Positions 44,309 to 53,199 of a stretch of DNA of 64,000 nt are shown here, in pieces. The translations under genes and the position numbers were made by a program. Positions within the stretch are counted from its first letter, which is position 1. Every line of letters starts with the position of its first letter. Source of the stretch: Flavipsychrobacter sp. (GTDB lineage: Bacteria; Bacteroidota; Bacteroidia; Chitinophagales; Chitinophagaceae); the NCBI GenBank assembly GCA_017849575.1, contig JAFIGV010000005.1, forward strand, positions 57,148 through 121,147, given 5' to 3'. The notes below the pieces were generated by a model. The model was not told the origin of the DNA. It saw nothing but the letters and a program-made list of their open reading frames with translations, and did no database searches.

Positions 44309-45205
44309 ATGAGGGAGAACAAGGAAGTTACGGCGCTGTTAAGACTGATTGACGATCCGGACGATGAGGTATTTCATACGGTGTGTGAAAAAATACTTCA
44401 TTATGGCCGATCCATCATTCCCAATTTGGAAAGTCTTTGGGAGCATACGCAGGACGAATCTGTTCAGGAACGGATCGAACAGTTGATTCACCGGGTACAT
44501 TTTCAGGATCTGCAGGAAGAGTTTCTGCAATGGAGCCAGTCCAAAAGGCCTGAAATATTGAGAGGTGCTATTTTGGTTGCCCGCTACCAGTTTCCGGATC
44601 TCAATGTGCCCTACCTACTCTCCGAGTTCGACCAGATACGGCGCAACATCTGGCTGGAACTTAATAATTATCTTACGCCCCTCGAGCAGGTCAATGTTTT
44701 TAACTCCATACTATATAGTTACTACAAACTGCAGGGACATGAGCTTACGGAAAGAGATCCGAAATACTTTTTCATCAATCAGGTAATAGAAAGCCGGCAG
44801 GGCAATTCTTACACCCTCGGGATACTCTATCTCTCCCTTTGTGAACTGCTCGATATCCCCATTTTTGCCGTAGATGTACCGCGTCAGTTCATCTTCGCCT
44901 ATATTGATACCCTGTATCATTTTTATAATCCGGATAACGAAGGCATCCAGCAAATTCAATTTTTTCTCGACCCGCTCAATGGTATGGTGTACACTCAGAA
45001 GGACGTGGATACTTACCTCAAAAAAATCAATGCTTTTGACAAGGACAGCTACTATAACCCGCTGACGACGGTAAGAGTAATCACGAAAATGCTGGAAGAG
45101 CTGTGCCTCTGCTACCGCTACAGGCGCGAGGATCAGAAAGCAGACGAGATTCAGCAACTCATAAACCTGATCGTCACCGACAGCGCACACGGAGATCAAC
45201 TATAA
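44309..45205 (+). CDS. SirB1/transglutaminase-like protein
   Basis: A 298-aa protein from the ATG at 44309; the frame is open 15 codons earlier but that stretch is not protein-like. The N-terminal helical region (LLRLIDDPDDEVFHTVCEKI) looks HEAT-like. The central part (LNNYLTPLEQVNVFNSILY and GNSYTLGILYLSLCELLDIP, then VDVPRQFIFAYID) is the Transglut_core2 domain of the SirB1 family. The family function is poorly defined. Its last 10 bases overlap the 3' end of the convergent aroC gene. Confidence 0.85.
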   Translation: MRENKEVTALLRLIDDPDDEVFHTVCEKILHYGRSIIPNLESLWEHTQDESVQERIEQLIHRVHFQDLQEEFLQWSQSKRPEILRGAILVARYQFPDLNVPYLLSEFDQIRRNIWLELNNYLTPLEQVNVFNSILYSYYKLQGHELTERDPKYFFINQVIESRQGNSYTLGILYLSLCELLDIPIFAVDVPRQFIFAYIDTLYHFYNPDNEGIQQIQFFLDPLNGMVYTQKDVDTYLKKINAFDKDSYYNPLTTVRVITKMLEELCLCYRYRREDQKADEIQQLINLIVTDSAHGDQL

Positions 45206-46176
45206 GAACGCGCAATCAGCATGAGATCGGCCAGCACTATGGCAGTAACCGCCTCTACTACCACCGGCACGCGAAGTGCGATACACAGATCATGGCGACC
45301 TTTTACTTCAAATGACTCAACCTTACCGGTGGCCCGGCTCCAGGATTGCTGCGGGCGCGGTGTGCTGCTTGTAGGTTTCACCGCTACACGAAAGCAGAGT
45401 TCATTGCCGTTGGAGATACCACCATTGATGCCGCCGGCGTGGTTTGTTGCCGTTTTGCCCGAGCCATCTTTTAGCATGTCGTTGTGAGCGCTCCCCGTCA
45501 TGGCCGCAGCCGCAAAACCGGAGCCAAACTCTATACCTTTTACCGCCGGAATTGAAAAAACAGCCTGACTTATTAATGACTCCAGAGAATGGAAAAAAGG
45601 CTCACCCAGACCAATCGGCAAATTCGACACCCGGCAGGTCACAATGCCTCCTATACTGTCCTGCTCCGCCACTGCCTTAGCCACTGCCGCTTCCACATCT
45701 TCCATGCCGCCCGCTTCTGTTAGCGTAGCGTGCACCTCGCTGCTACCGAGCATCTTCTTGGCTACCACGCCGGCCGCTACCAGAGCCACAGTGAGCCGGC
45801 CGCTACTGTGGCCGCCACCGCGATAATCGTTGAACCCACGATATTTTTCATGCAGGACAAAATCTGCATGTCCGGGCCTCGGTATATCGCGGATACGATC
45901 GTAATCGCCGGACTTTGTATTTCCGTTCCTGAAAACAATGGTGAGGGGGGCCCCCGTCGTATTGCCGTTGAACCATCCGCTGATCAACTCCGGACGGTCG
46001 TCTTCGCGGCGCGGCGTAGTACCGGTTGCCCCAGCCTTTCTACGGTCGAGATCGGCTAAGAAATCAGACTCTTCGAGTGCGATGCCGGCAGGACAGCCAT
46101 CGAGGATGATGCCAACAAAAGGTCCATGGCTTTCGCCGAATAGGGAGATTCTCAATAAACGTCCGAAGCTATTCAT
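45196..46176 (-). CDS. aroC: Chorismate synthase
   Basis: The last step of the shikimate pathway, turning EPSP into chorismate with reduced FMN. It is 326 aa from the ATG at 46176, two bases after the aroA stop; the longer frame would begin at TTG. Signature blocks are LFGESHGPFVGIILDGCPAG, RPGHADFVLHEKYRGFNDYR and RHDLCIALRVPVVVEAVTA. It is somewhat shorter than many family members. It is the final gene of an argS-aroB-aroA-aroC run. Confidence 0.97.
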   Translation of the reverse strand: MNSFGRLLRISLFGESHGPFVGIILDGCPAGIALEESDFLADLDRRKAGATGTTPRREDDRPELISGWFNGNTTGAPLTIVFRNGNTKSGDYDRIRDIPRPGHADFVLHEKYRGFNDYRGGGHSSGRLTVALVAAGVVAKKMLGSSEVHATLTEAGGMEDVEAAVAKAVAEQDSIGGIVTCRVSNLPIGLGEPFFHSLESLISQAVFSIPAVKGIEFGSGFAAAAMTGSAHNDMLKDGSGKTATNHAGGINGGISNGNELCFRVAVKPTSSTPRPQQSWSRATGKVESFEVKGRHDLCIALRVPVVVEAVTAIVLADLMLIARSYS

Positions 46177-46178
46177 AA

Positions 46179-47456
46179 CTACTCTTCGCTTTTTTCGCAA
46201 ATAATGCCTAAAGATGATAAATGATGAAAAAAATCAGGGTAAGATTTATGAACCGCCTCTGCATGAAGCACGGTGACCGTACCGGCGGCCCTTAGCGCCC
46301 CCACCGCCGTAGCCATAGCAATGCGATGGTCACCGGCAGAAGAAATGGCAGCGGCACGAAAGGTCTTTCTACCCGTAACAAACAGACAATTGTCGTCGTA
46401 CCGATGATCTATACCGAAACCACCGAGCATTGCGCTGATGGTAGCGGCCCGGTCGCTTTCTTTGTGTCGGAGCCGATGGACACCTCTGAGGCGGGACGTA
46501 CCATCAGCGGCCCCCGCCAGTATAGAAACTATAGGAAACAGGTCGGGGCAATGCGTAAGATCGGCCTCGAAGGCATGTAGCGGAGCTGCGTTTAGAAAGA
46601 TTGTATCGTCATTCCAGACGGTGTCAAGTCCAGCAGCCTTCAATAGGTCCACAATATGCACGTCAGCCTGCCGGGAGGTCTTGCGTACACCCGTCACTGT
46701 GATACTGCCGGCTATAGCTGCCGCCACCAGCCAGTTCGCGGCACCGCTCCAATCTCTTTCTATCGTCAATTCTATCGGGGACTTTGGTTTAGACAAGGAA
46801 GGGTAGACCATGAACCTTTCATAGTCTTCGTTGATGATATTTTTACCAAAGCAACCGAGCATCTCCAACGTCATGTCAATATAGGGCCGACTGTTAAGGC
46901 GTTCAACATGTACTTGTACCGCATTTCTGGCACCGAAAGCAAAAGCGAACAAAATTCCTGTTAAGAGCTGCGAGCCGCTGCTACCATCGAGGGTAATATT
47001 CCTGATCTGCAGCGGACCATCCATGTGTAATGGAAGAAACGATCCGGAACCCGCAATGTTGACGCCGAGGTGGGTCAACGTCTCCCTCATGCCCTGCATT
47101 GGCCTGTTCAGCAAACTGCCGCTACCCTGCACCTCGAGATGTGTTACCCGGCTCAGGGCCACCGGCGTAAACAGCCGTGCCGCCAGACCACTTTCACCAC
47201 AATGAATCCGGGCGGAGCCGGAAGGTAAAAATCGAGACCGGACAGAAAGCCATCCGCCTAATTGCTCTTCGACTTCAGCACCTAAGGAACGAATGATTTG
47301 AAGTGCTGCTTTATCGTCGGCCGAAAAACCCGGACAGTGTATGATGGTTTCACCCGGGTGCAGAAGGGCTGCAGCACATGCCCGTTGCATCATGCTTTTA
47401 GAAGGAGGGGCTTCGACCCTTCCTGAAGGTGCCGAGGGACTAATCTTTATGTTCAT
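46179..47456 (-). CDS. aroA: 3-phosphoshikimate 1-carboxyvinyltransferase (EPSP synthase)
   Basis: Transfers enolpyruvate from PEP to shikimate 3-phosphate. It is 425 aa. PPSKSMMQRACAAALL carries the N-terminal substrate-binding Lys. The region usually reading GNAGT(A/S)xR is here HCGESGLAARLFTPV, a variant that I recall in Bacteroidota enzymes. Later blocks are LTGILFAFAF, ERDWSGAANWLVAAAI, the catalytic Asp in FPIVSILAG (DLFPIV) and RLRHKESDRA. Its start overlaps the aroB end by 17 bases and its stop is 2 bases from aroC. Confidence 0.95.
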   Translation of the reverse strand: MNIKISPSAPSGRVEAPPSKSMMQRACAAALLHPGETIIHCPGFSADDKAALQIIRSLGAEVEEQLGGWLSVRSRFLPSGSARIHCGESGLAARLFTPVALSRVTHLEVQGSGSLLNRPMQGMRETLTHLGVNIAGSGSFLPLHMDGPLQIRNITLDGSSGSQLLTGILFAFAFGARNAVQVHVERLNSRPYIDMTLEMLGCFGKNIINEDYERFMVYPSLSKPKSPIELTIERDWSGAANWLVAAAIAGSITVTGVRKTSRQADVHIVDLLKAAGLDTVWNDDTIFLNAAPLHAFEADLTHCPDLFPIVSILAGAADGTSRLRGVHRLRHKESDRAATISAMLGGFGIDHRYDDNCLFVTGRKTFRAAAISSAGDHRIAMATAVGALRAAGTVTVLHAEAVHKSYPDFFHHLSSLGIICEKSEE

Positions 47457-48480
47457 CCGAAAATAAAGTCAGCGTCTTCCGAAGGCGATCCAAACCGATG
47501 CGCTCGATCCGCGACTTTCCAATCGCTTCCAGCACAATAAAATCTATGGAATCGTCTCTTCGCTTTTTGTCCATTTTTATTTGGGTCATCACCTCATCCA
47601 CATTGAAGCGAAACGACACTGGCAGGTGCCATGCCTGCAAAGCCCGCCCAAGAGCCTGAGTTTCCGCAGGAGCAAGACCCGAAATTTCTTCAGAAAGTTT
47701 AGAGGCTACAAGCATCCCCACAGCAACAGCATAGCCGTGGGGCAGTTCATACAGATTCTCTACTGCGTGGCCTACCGTATGTCCAAAGTTGAGCAGTTTG
47801 CGTTCGTGCCGCTCAAATTCATCGAGTGCTACAATTTTATTTTTCCAGGAAACACATTGATCGATCACTTCGCTAAGTAAAACTGCGTTTTTGCACAAAG
47901 TTTCAGGCGCCTCTTCGGTAACCTTCTCAAAAAGAAATTTATCAAAAAGACAACCGTATTTGATCACTTCTGCCATACCATTGTTCCACTGAAGGGCAGG
48001 CAGGGTTTGTAAAAATTGAAGATCAAAAAGGATGAAATCAGGCTGACGAATGGTTCCGAGTACATTTTTGAAGCTGTCGTAGTTCACGCCGTTTTTCCCC
48101 CCGATGGCCGCATCCACCATAGCCAGCAAGGTAGTCGGGATATAACCTACTGCAAGCCCCCTCATAAATAATGATGCTGCCAGGCCGGTGATATCGGTAA
48201 GGACACCGCCGCCGACACCAACCAACATTGTGGACCGGTCTGCCCCAAGTTCTATCAGACGTTCGGTAATCATCCCAATCGTCTTCAGGCGTTTTTGCTT
48301 TTCTCCCTCTGGCAGTACAATTACATCAGCATCCTGAAAAAAGGCACGGTGCAGGCGGAAGACAGTTTCGTCGGTAAGGAATACCATACGGCTGGTGCCG
48401 GCCAGTGCCGGAAGCGCTTCCTTTGCATCGCCAAAACGATAGAGAACGGTGCCACTTGAAAACTGCCTTGTGTATTCCAT
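47440..48480 (-). CDS. aroB: 3-dehydroquinate synthase
   Basis: Converts DAHP to 3-dehydroquinate with NAD and a divalent metal. It is 346 aa. Blocks are LPEGEKQKRLKTIGMI, the NAD-binding GVGGGVLTDITGLAAS, YIPTTLLAMVDAAIGGKNGV, GMAEVIKYGCLFD (metal Glu) and LNFGHTVGHAVENL (metal His). It is read 18 bases after argS and overlaps aroA by 17 bases, so the aromatic pathway genes are tightly coupled. Confidence 0.97.
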   Translation of the reverse strand: MEYTRQFSSGTVLYRFGDAKEALPALAGTSRMVFLTDETVFRLHRAFFQDADVIVLPEGEKQKRLKTIGMITERLIELGADRSTMLVGVGGGVLTDITGLAASLFMRGLAVGYIPTTLLAMVDAAIGGKNGVNYDSFKNVLGTIRQPDFILFDLQFLQTLPALQWNNGMAEVIKYGCLFDKFLFEKVTEEAPETLCKNAVLLSEVIDQCVSWKNKIVALDEFERHERKLLNFGHTVGHAVENLYELPHGYAVAVGMLVASKLSEEISGLAPAETQALGRALQAWHLPVSFRFNVDEVMTQIKMDKKRRDDSIDFIVLEAIGKSRIERIGLDRLRKTLTLFSDEHKD

Positions 48481-48498
48481 AGTCGAAGATTGAGATGA

Positions 48499-50298
48499 TT
48501 ACATTTTTTCCGGAAGACTGATGCCACAAAGATGCATGGCATGCCTTAAGATCGAAGCCGTCATAATGATCAACATCAACCTGAGCTGCTTTTTCTCTTC
48601 GTTTTCGGCATGCGCAATGCTGTGCTCATCGTAAAACGAATTGAACTGCTGAGCGAGTTGAAAGGCATAATTGCATAATGCTGAAGGATTATACTCCGTA
48701 GCTGCCGCCTCCAGTACCGTGGGGTATTGTTCGAGAATCACCGCCAGCTTTTTCTCTCCTGCAGCAAAAGGTTGTTGAAGGGTAAGCGACTGAAACCTTG
48801 TGCTGTCGGGACTTAAGGGACATTGTTCTTTTCGGAGAATGGAACAAATGCGCGCATGAGCATACTGAATGAATGTGGCCGTAAACCCATGCAGGTCTAT
48901 TGATTCTTTGGGATCGAAAATCATTTTCTTCCTCGGATCCACCCGCAGCAGATAGAACTTCAATGCACCCAAACCGATCATTTCGTACAGCCGCTGCAAT
49001 TCTTCTTCAGTAAAGCCCTCTGTTTTGCCCGCTTGTTCGGTTTGTTCTTTTGCCAGCCGTATCATTTCGTCCATCATATCATCGGCATCCACCACGGTGC
49101 CTTCGCGGCTCTTCATTCTTCCGCTGGGCAGCTCCACCATTCCGTAAGACAAATGGAAAATACCATCGGCGCAAGGCTCACCGAGCTTTTTCAAAATAAG
49201 CTTCAGCACCTGCATATGGTAGTTCTGCTCGTCGGCAATCACATAGATGCTTTGGTCGAGCTGATAATCGCTGTGTTTCAACCGGGCGGTTCCGAGATCC
49301 TGGGTAATGTACACGGAAGTGCCGTCGCCTCTCAGCAGCAGTTTCTGGTCGAGGCCTTCTTCCGTAAGGTCAATCCATACCGAGCCATCATCTTTTCTGA
49401 ACAAAACAGACTTTGCGAGCCCTTCTTCTACAATGTTTTTACCCAGAAGATAGGTATTGCTCTCATAGTACCATCTATCGAAGTCTACACCGAGGCGCTG
49501 GTAACTTTTATGAAAACCTTCATATACCCAGCCATTCATTTTCTCCCACAGTTGGCGTGTTGCAGGATCGTTTGCCTCCCACTTTCGTAGCATTTCCTGT
49601 GCTTCCTTCATGATTGGAGCCTCTTTCTCTGCAGTGGCCTCATCCATACCCTTCTCCATCAACCCGGCAACTTCAGCTTTGTAAGCCTCGTTAAAGCGCA
49701 CGTAGTAATCGCCGACAAGATGGTCCCCTTTTTCGCCAGTGCTTTCGGGAGTGGCACCATTTGCATATCGCTGCCAGGCGATCATGGACTTGCAGATATG
49801 TATGCCACGGTCGTTTACCAGATTGGCCTTCACCACCTGATGGCCATTAGCCTTCAGCACTTCGCTCACGGCATACCCCAGAAAGATATTACGCAGGTGG
49901 CCAAAATGCAGGGGCTTATTTGTATTTGGTGACGAATACTCGACCATGATGCGGCGGTCATGTTTCGCTTTTTCTCCAAAATGAGGATCGTTAAAATGAT
50001 TGAGCAGGAACGAAAACCAGTAGTGGTCCCTGACCGTGAGATTTAAAAAACCGCTTACTACTTCGAACGAAGCAAAAAGCCCGGTGTTTTCTACGAGGTA
50101 TGTACCGAGCTGACGACCAAGCTCATCCGGGCGCATGCGCAGCAGCTTGACAAAGGGAAAGAGTACAATTGTATAATCGCCCTGAAACTCCGGTTTAGTC
50201 TGGTTGACCGTAACCGGGAGGTCCGAAAAAGAAGCTTCGGGAAATAAATGGGTTAATGCATCTTCAGCAGCAAACCTTATCTGCGCGGCAAGCGTCAT
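48499..50298 (-). CDS. argS: Arginyl-tRNA synthetase
   Basis: Class I synthetase that charges tRNA-Arg. It is 599 aa from the ATG at 50298; the frame is open to a GTG at 50352, but the promoter box lies between. The N-terminal Add1 domain is followed by the HIGH-type motif in NKPLHFGHLRNIFLGYAV. The second signature is SGRMKSREGTVVDADD in place of KMSKS, a variant known in a group of ArgRS. The C-terminal DALR anticodon-binding domain has YAHARICSILRK. It is the first gene of the argS-aroB-aroA-aroC operon. Confidence 0.97.
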   Translation of the reverse strand: MTLAAQIRFAAEDALTHLFPEASFSDLPVTVNQTKPEFQGDYTIVLFPFVKLLRMRPDELGRQLGTYLVENTGLFASFEVVSGFLNLTVRDHYWFSFLLNHFNDPHFGEKAKHDRRIMVEYSSPNTNKPLHFGHLRNIFLGYAVSEVLKANGHQVVKANLVNDRGIHICKSMIAWQRYANGATPESTGEKGDHLVGDYYVRFNEAYKAEVAGLMEKGMDEATAEKEAPIMKEAQEMLRKWEANDPATRQLWEKMNGWVYEGFHKSYQRLGVDFDRWYYESNTYLLGKNIVEEGLAKSVLFRKDDGSVWIDLTEEGLDQKLLLRGDGTSVYITQDLGTARLKHSDYQLDQSIYVIADEQNYHMQVLKLILKKLGEPCADGIFHLSYGMVELPSGRMKSREGTVVDADDMMDEMIRLAKEQTEQAGKTEGFTEEELQRLYEMIGLGALKFYLLRVDPRKKMIFDPKESIDLHGFTATFIQYAHARICSILRKEQCPLSPDSTRFQSLTLQQPFAAGEKKLAVILEQYPTVLEAAATEYNPSALCNYAFQLAQQFNSFYDEHSIAHAENEEKKQLRLMLIIMTASILRHAMHLCGISLPEKM

Positions 50299-50317
50299 CT
50301 GTATGTATGTTTTGCAG

Positions 50318-50325
50318 CAAAAATA
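50318..50325 (-). promoter_or_regulatory. -7 box TATTTTTG of the argS-aroBAC operon
   Basis: An exact TAnnTTTG match 19 bases before the ATG at 50298 on the minus strand. Confidence 0.6.
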
Positions 50326-50435
50326 GTCGTTTGCGGGCGATGAAGGTTGCACTTGTAGCAGGCATGCCTAACGTAAAACTTATGTCAATTTCGAACAGCA
50401 GACTCTTTTACAAAAGGACAATAGGCAATAACCGC

Positions 50436-50443
50436 TATCTTTG
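50436..50443 (+). promoter_or_regulatory. -7 box TATCTTTG of the lipoprotein gene
   Basis: An exact TAnnTTTG match 19 bases before the ATG at 50463. It rules out the upstream in-frame codons as the start. Confidence 0.65.
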
Positions 50444-50462
50444 CTTCCTTTGTAATGTTTAC

Positions 50463-51515
50463 ATGAAAAAATTACTGTTTCCTTTCCTGATCTTAACGAT
50501 GGCCTTGTGTGTGCAGAGCTGTTCGGAAGACTTTGATATTGCAGCCCCCTACAAACAATATACAGTGGTTTACGGTGTGCTGGACATGAAAGATACGGCG
50601 CACTATATCCGCATTCAGAAGAGCTTTCTTGATGAAACAAAAAATGCTTTTGATATGGCAAAGGTATCCGACTCTAATTTTTACAAAGAGTCGGAGCTGG
50701 AGGTAATGATCAAAGAAATTTCCGGAGGTGCTGCGATCGGGGAGCCAATCGTTTTGAAACGGGTCGATATGAACCTGGAGGGATACCCTAAGGACTCGGG
50801 AGCATTTTTTACGAGCCCAAACTACGGCTATAAGTTTACGAAGCCGCTCAATTCAAATTATCAGTACCGGCTGGTGATCAATAATCTTGCTAATCATACT
50901 ATGGACTCAGCCGATATTGAGCTGGTAGACACTACCAGGTTTACGTTCCGCTCTGAAATACCCGCACTAAACTTTGCAACCACTTCTACAAACTTTTCCG
51001 GTGCAGTTTTTCAGATTTATGTGGTGCCCGGCACTGCCAAATACGTTGAAGGTGTTGTGCGTTTTCGCTGGGTGGAACGGCCCGTTGCGGTTACCACCGG
51101 AGGTATGCATGACTCTGCCGACTTTGTATTTGCCCAGTTGAGCACTAAAGACGAGGTAGCGAGCGGCAAGCTTTCCGTGGAAAACGTACGTTTTTACAAC
51201 TTTCTTAATTCAGCAATGGGCCCGGCACCCGAGGGAATTGGCCGATATATGGACAGTGTAGATATCATCATCTACGGCGCCGGTCCGGAATACGCTGACT
51301 ATCTGAAAACTGCCGAGCTACAATCCAGCGGACTCTCCGGCGATCAGATCAAGCCCTTGTACACGAACATCAGAGGCAATGACGTATTCGGATTGTTCAC
51401 GTCCAAAACTTCAAAAGTGCTGAAGAATCGTTTTATCACAAGCGCCACGATTGATTCTCTGCGGCTGAGTACCCGCACCAAGGCGTTGAACATTCAGGGA
51501 TACTACAAACCATAA
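50463..51515 (+). CDS. Lipoprotein of unknown function
   Basis: A 350-aa protein from the ATG at 50463. The signal peptide (MKKLLFPFLILTMALC) ends in a lipobox VQSC, so it is lipidated at Cys. The body begins with YKQYTVVYGVLDMKDTAHYI, which resembles the first strands of DUF4249-type surface lipoproteins, but the rest does not show a decisive motif. It is probably an outer membrane lipoprotein. The GtrA gene follows after 21 bases and may share its transcript. Confidence 0.78.
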   Translation: MKKLLFPFLILTMALCVQSCSEDFDIAAPYKQYTVVYGVLDMKDTAHYIRIQKSFLDETKNAFDMAKVSDSNFYKESELEVMIKEISGGAAIGEPIVLKRVDMNLEGYPKDSGAFFTSPNYGYKFTKPLNSNYQYRLVINNLANHTMDSADIELVDTTRFTFRSEIPALNFATTSTNFSGAVFQIYVVPGTAKYVEGVVRFRWVERPVAVTTGGMHDSADFVFAQLSTKDEVASGKLSVENVRFYNFLNSAMGPAPEGIGRYMDSVDIIIYGAGPEYADYLKTAELQSSGLSGDQIKPLYTNIRGNDVFGLFTSKTSKVLKNRFITSATIDSLRLSTRTKALNIQGYYKP

Positions 51516-51536
51516 CATCCATTTTCATTTACCCCG

Positions 51537-52052
51537 GTGTTACTCAACGCGCGAAATATCATTTTGTCCGTCATTGACTTTTTCTATAAGCCATTTTCAC
51601 GGTGGATAGACCTGCAGACCTTTCGCTATCTGGCCTGCGGCGGGTCGAATACGGTGCTGGATATTGTCATCTATTTTATCAGTTACAACTTCATTCTGCA
51701 CAAAGAACCCGTGCATATTGCGGGTATCACCATTGCATCGCACATCTTTGCCTTTATCATGTCATTTAGCGTGAGCTTTCCTCTGGGCTTTGCGCTCTCC
51801 AAATATGTAGTTTTTACCGAATCGAACCTGCGCGGGCGCGTACAGCTTTTTCGCTATGCCCTGCTGGTGAGCTCCTGCATTTTGCTGAACTACGTGTTTT
51901 TAAAACTCTTTGTGGAATACTTCCACTTTTTCCCGACCCCTTCAAAAACGCTCACCACGGCCATCGTAGCCGTTTTCAGCTATATCTCGCAGCGCAATTT
52001 TACATTTAAAGTGAAAGAGGCGCTGGTAGAAAGCAAAGAAACCATGCTGTAA
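51537..52052 (+). CDS. GtrA-family membrane protein
   Basis: A 171-aa protein starting at GTG with four transmembrane helices, as in GtrA. The hallmark is [20 protein letters not shown] in TM1, and the C-terminal block is [10 protein letters not shown] (family S..INR.FTF). GtrA-type flippases move undecaprenyl-linked sugars across the inner membrane in cell-wall or O-antigen modification. No glycosyltransferase is adjacent, so the substrate is unknown. Confidence 0.88.
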   Translation: MLLNARNIILSVIDFFYKPFSRWIDLQTFRYLACGGSNTVLDIVIYFISYNFILHKEPVHIAGITIASHIFAFIMSFSVSFPLGFALSKYVVFTESNLRGRVQLFRYALLVSSCILLNYVFLKLFVEYFHFFPTPSKTLTTAIVAVFSYISQRNFTFKVKEALVESKETML

Positions 52053-52108
52053 AATCCGGCCGAGAAGGCAAGCGGGCTAAAAGGCTTTGCCCTTACCTTT
52101 GCATCCTT

Positions 52109-53197
52109 ATGACGCTGGAGCAAATAAAGGAAATGCGCGAGCGGGTGCAGCATTTACAACGCTTTCTGAAGGTTGACGAACGTAAAGTCAAGATAGAAAA
52201 TGACCGCACATTGACTTTGTCGCCTGGTTTTTGGGACGACAATGCACGCGCCACGTCCATCCTCAAAGAAATAAAGATCAACGAATACTGGCTGCAACTT
52301 TACAACCGTGTAGCCACAGCCGTGGAGGATTTTGCCGTGTTGTTCGAGTTTTGGAAGGCAGGCGAGACCAGTGAAGACGAGGCCCGCGAAAGCTACGAAC
52401 AGGCACTGAAAGACCTTGACGAACTCGAATTCAAATCTACGCTCAACGAACCCGAAGACGAAATGCCTGCCGTAATGGTAATCAACTCTGGTGCGGGAGG
52501 TACGGAAAGCCAGGACTGGGCCGAGATGCTGTTGCGCATGTATCGCATGTATGGTGAGAAGCAAGGCTGGAAACTATCGGAGATCGATGTGCAGTATGGA
52601 GATGGTGCGGGCATAAAACAAGCAACCCTGGAGTTTGACGGAGCTTTTGCCTATGGACTGCTCAAGGCTGAAAGCGGCGTACACCGGCTGGTACGCATTT
52701 CGCCGTTCGACAGTAATGCACGACGGCATACTTCTTTTGCTTCGGTATTTGTGTATCCCCTTATCGATGACACCATAGAAATAGACGTAAACCCGGCAGA
52801 TCTGGAATGGGAATTCTATCGGTCCGGAGGTAAGGGCGGACAAAATGTAAACAAAGTGGAAACCGCGGTACGCCTGAAGCACCTGCCCACAGGCATTATC
52901 GTAGAATGCCAGCAGGCCCGCACGCAGGGAGAAAACCGTGAAAAAGCCTTGACCATGCTGAAGAGCCGGCTGTACGAAGAAGAACTGCGGCGTAGGGAAG
53001 AACTGAAAAATGCCGCTAATGCTGGCAAGAAAAAAATTGAATGGGGATCTCAAATACGGTCTTATGTATTCCATCCCTACAAAATGATCAAAGACCATCG
53101 CACCGACTACGAAGTAGGCAACGTGCAGCCGGTAATGGATGGAGAACTGGACGACTTCATTAAAGCCTACCTGATGAGTGTAAAAGAAGAAGTATAA
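52109..53197 (+). CDS. prfB: Peptide chain release factor 2
   Basis: RF2 recognises UGA and UAA and triggers peptide release. It is 362 aa. The anticodon-like motif is SPF in [17 protein letters not shown], and the catalytic GGQ is in [18 protein letters not shown]. The usual in-frame UGA and programmed +1 frameshift near codon 25 are absent: the frame reads through continuously ([15 protein letters not shown]). The TTG-initiated ABC exporter gene starts two bases after its stop. Confidence 0.96.
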   Translation: MTLEQIKEMRERVQHLQRFLKVDERKVKIENDRTLTLSPGFWDDNARATSILKEIKINEYWLQLYNRVATAVEDFAVLFEFWKAGETSEDEARESYEQALKDLDELEFKSTLNEPEDEMPAVMVINSGAGGTESQDWAEMLLRMYRMYGEKQGWKLSEIDVQYGDGAGIKQATLEFDGAFAYGLLKAESGVHRLVRISPFDSNARRHTSFASVFVYPLIDDTIEIDVNPADLEWEFYRSGGKGGQNVNKVETAVRLKHLPTGIIVECQQARTQGENREKALTMLKSRLYEEELRRREELKNAANAGKKKIEWGSQIRSYVFHPYKMIKDHRTDYEVGNVQPVMDGELDDFIKAYLMSVKEEV

Positions 53198-53199
53198 GT

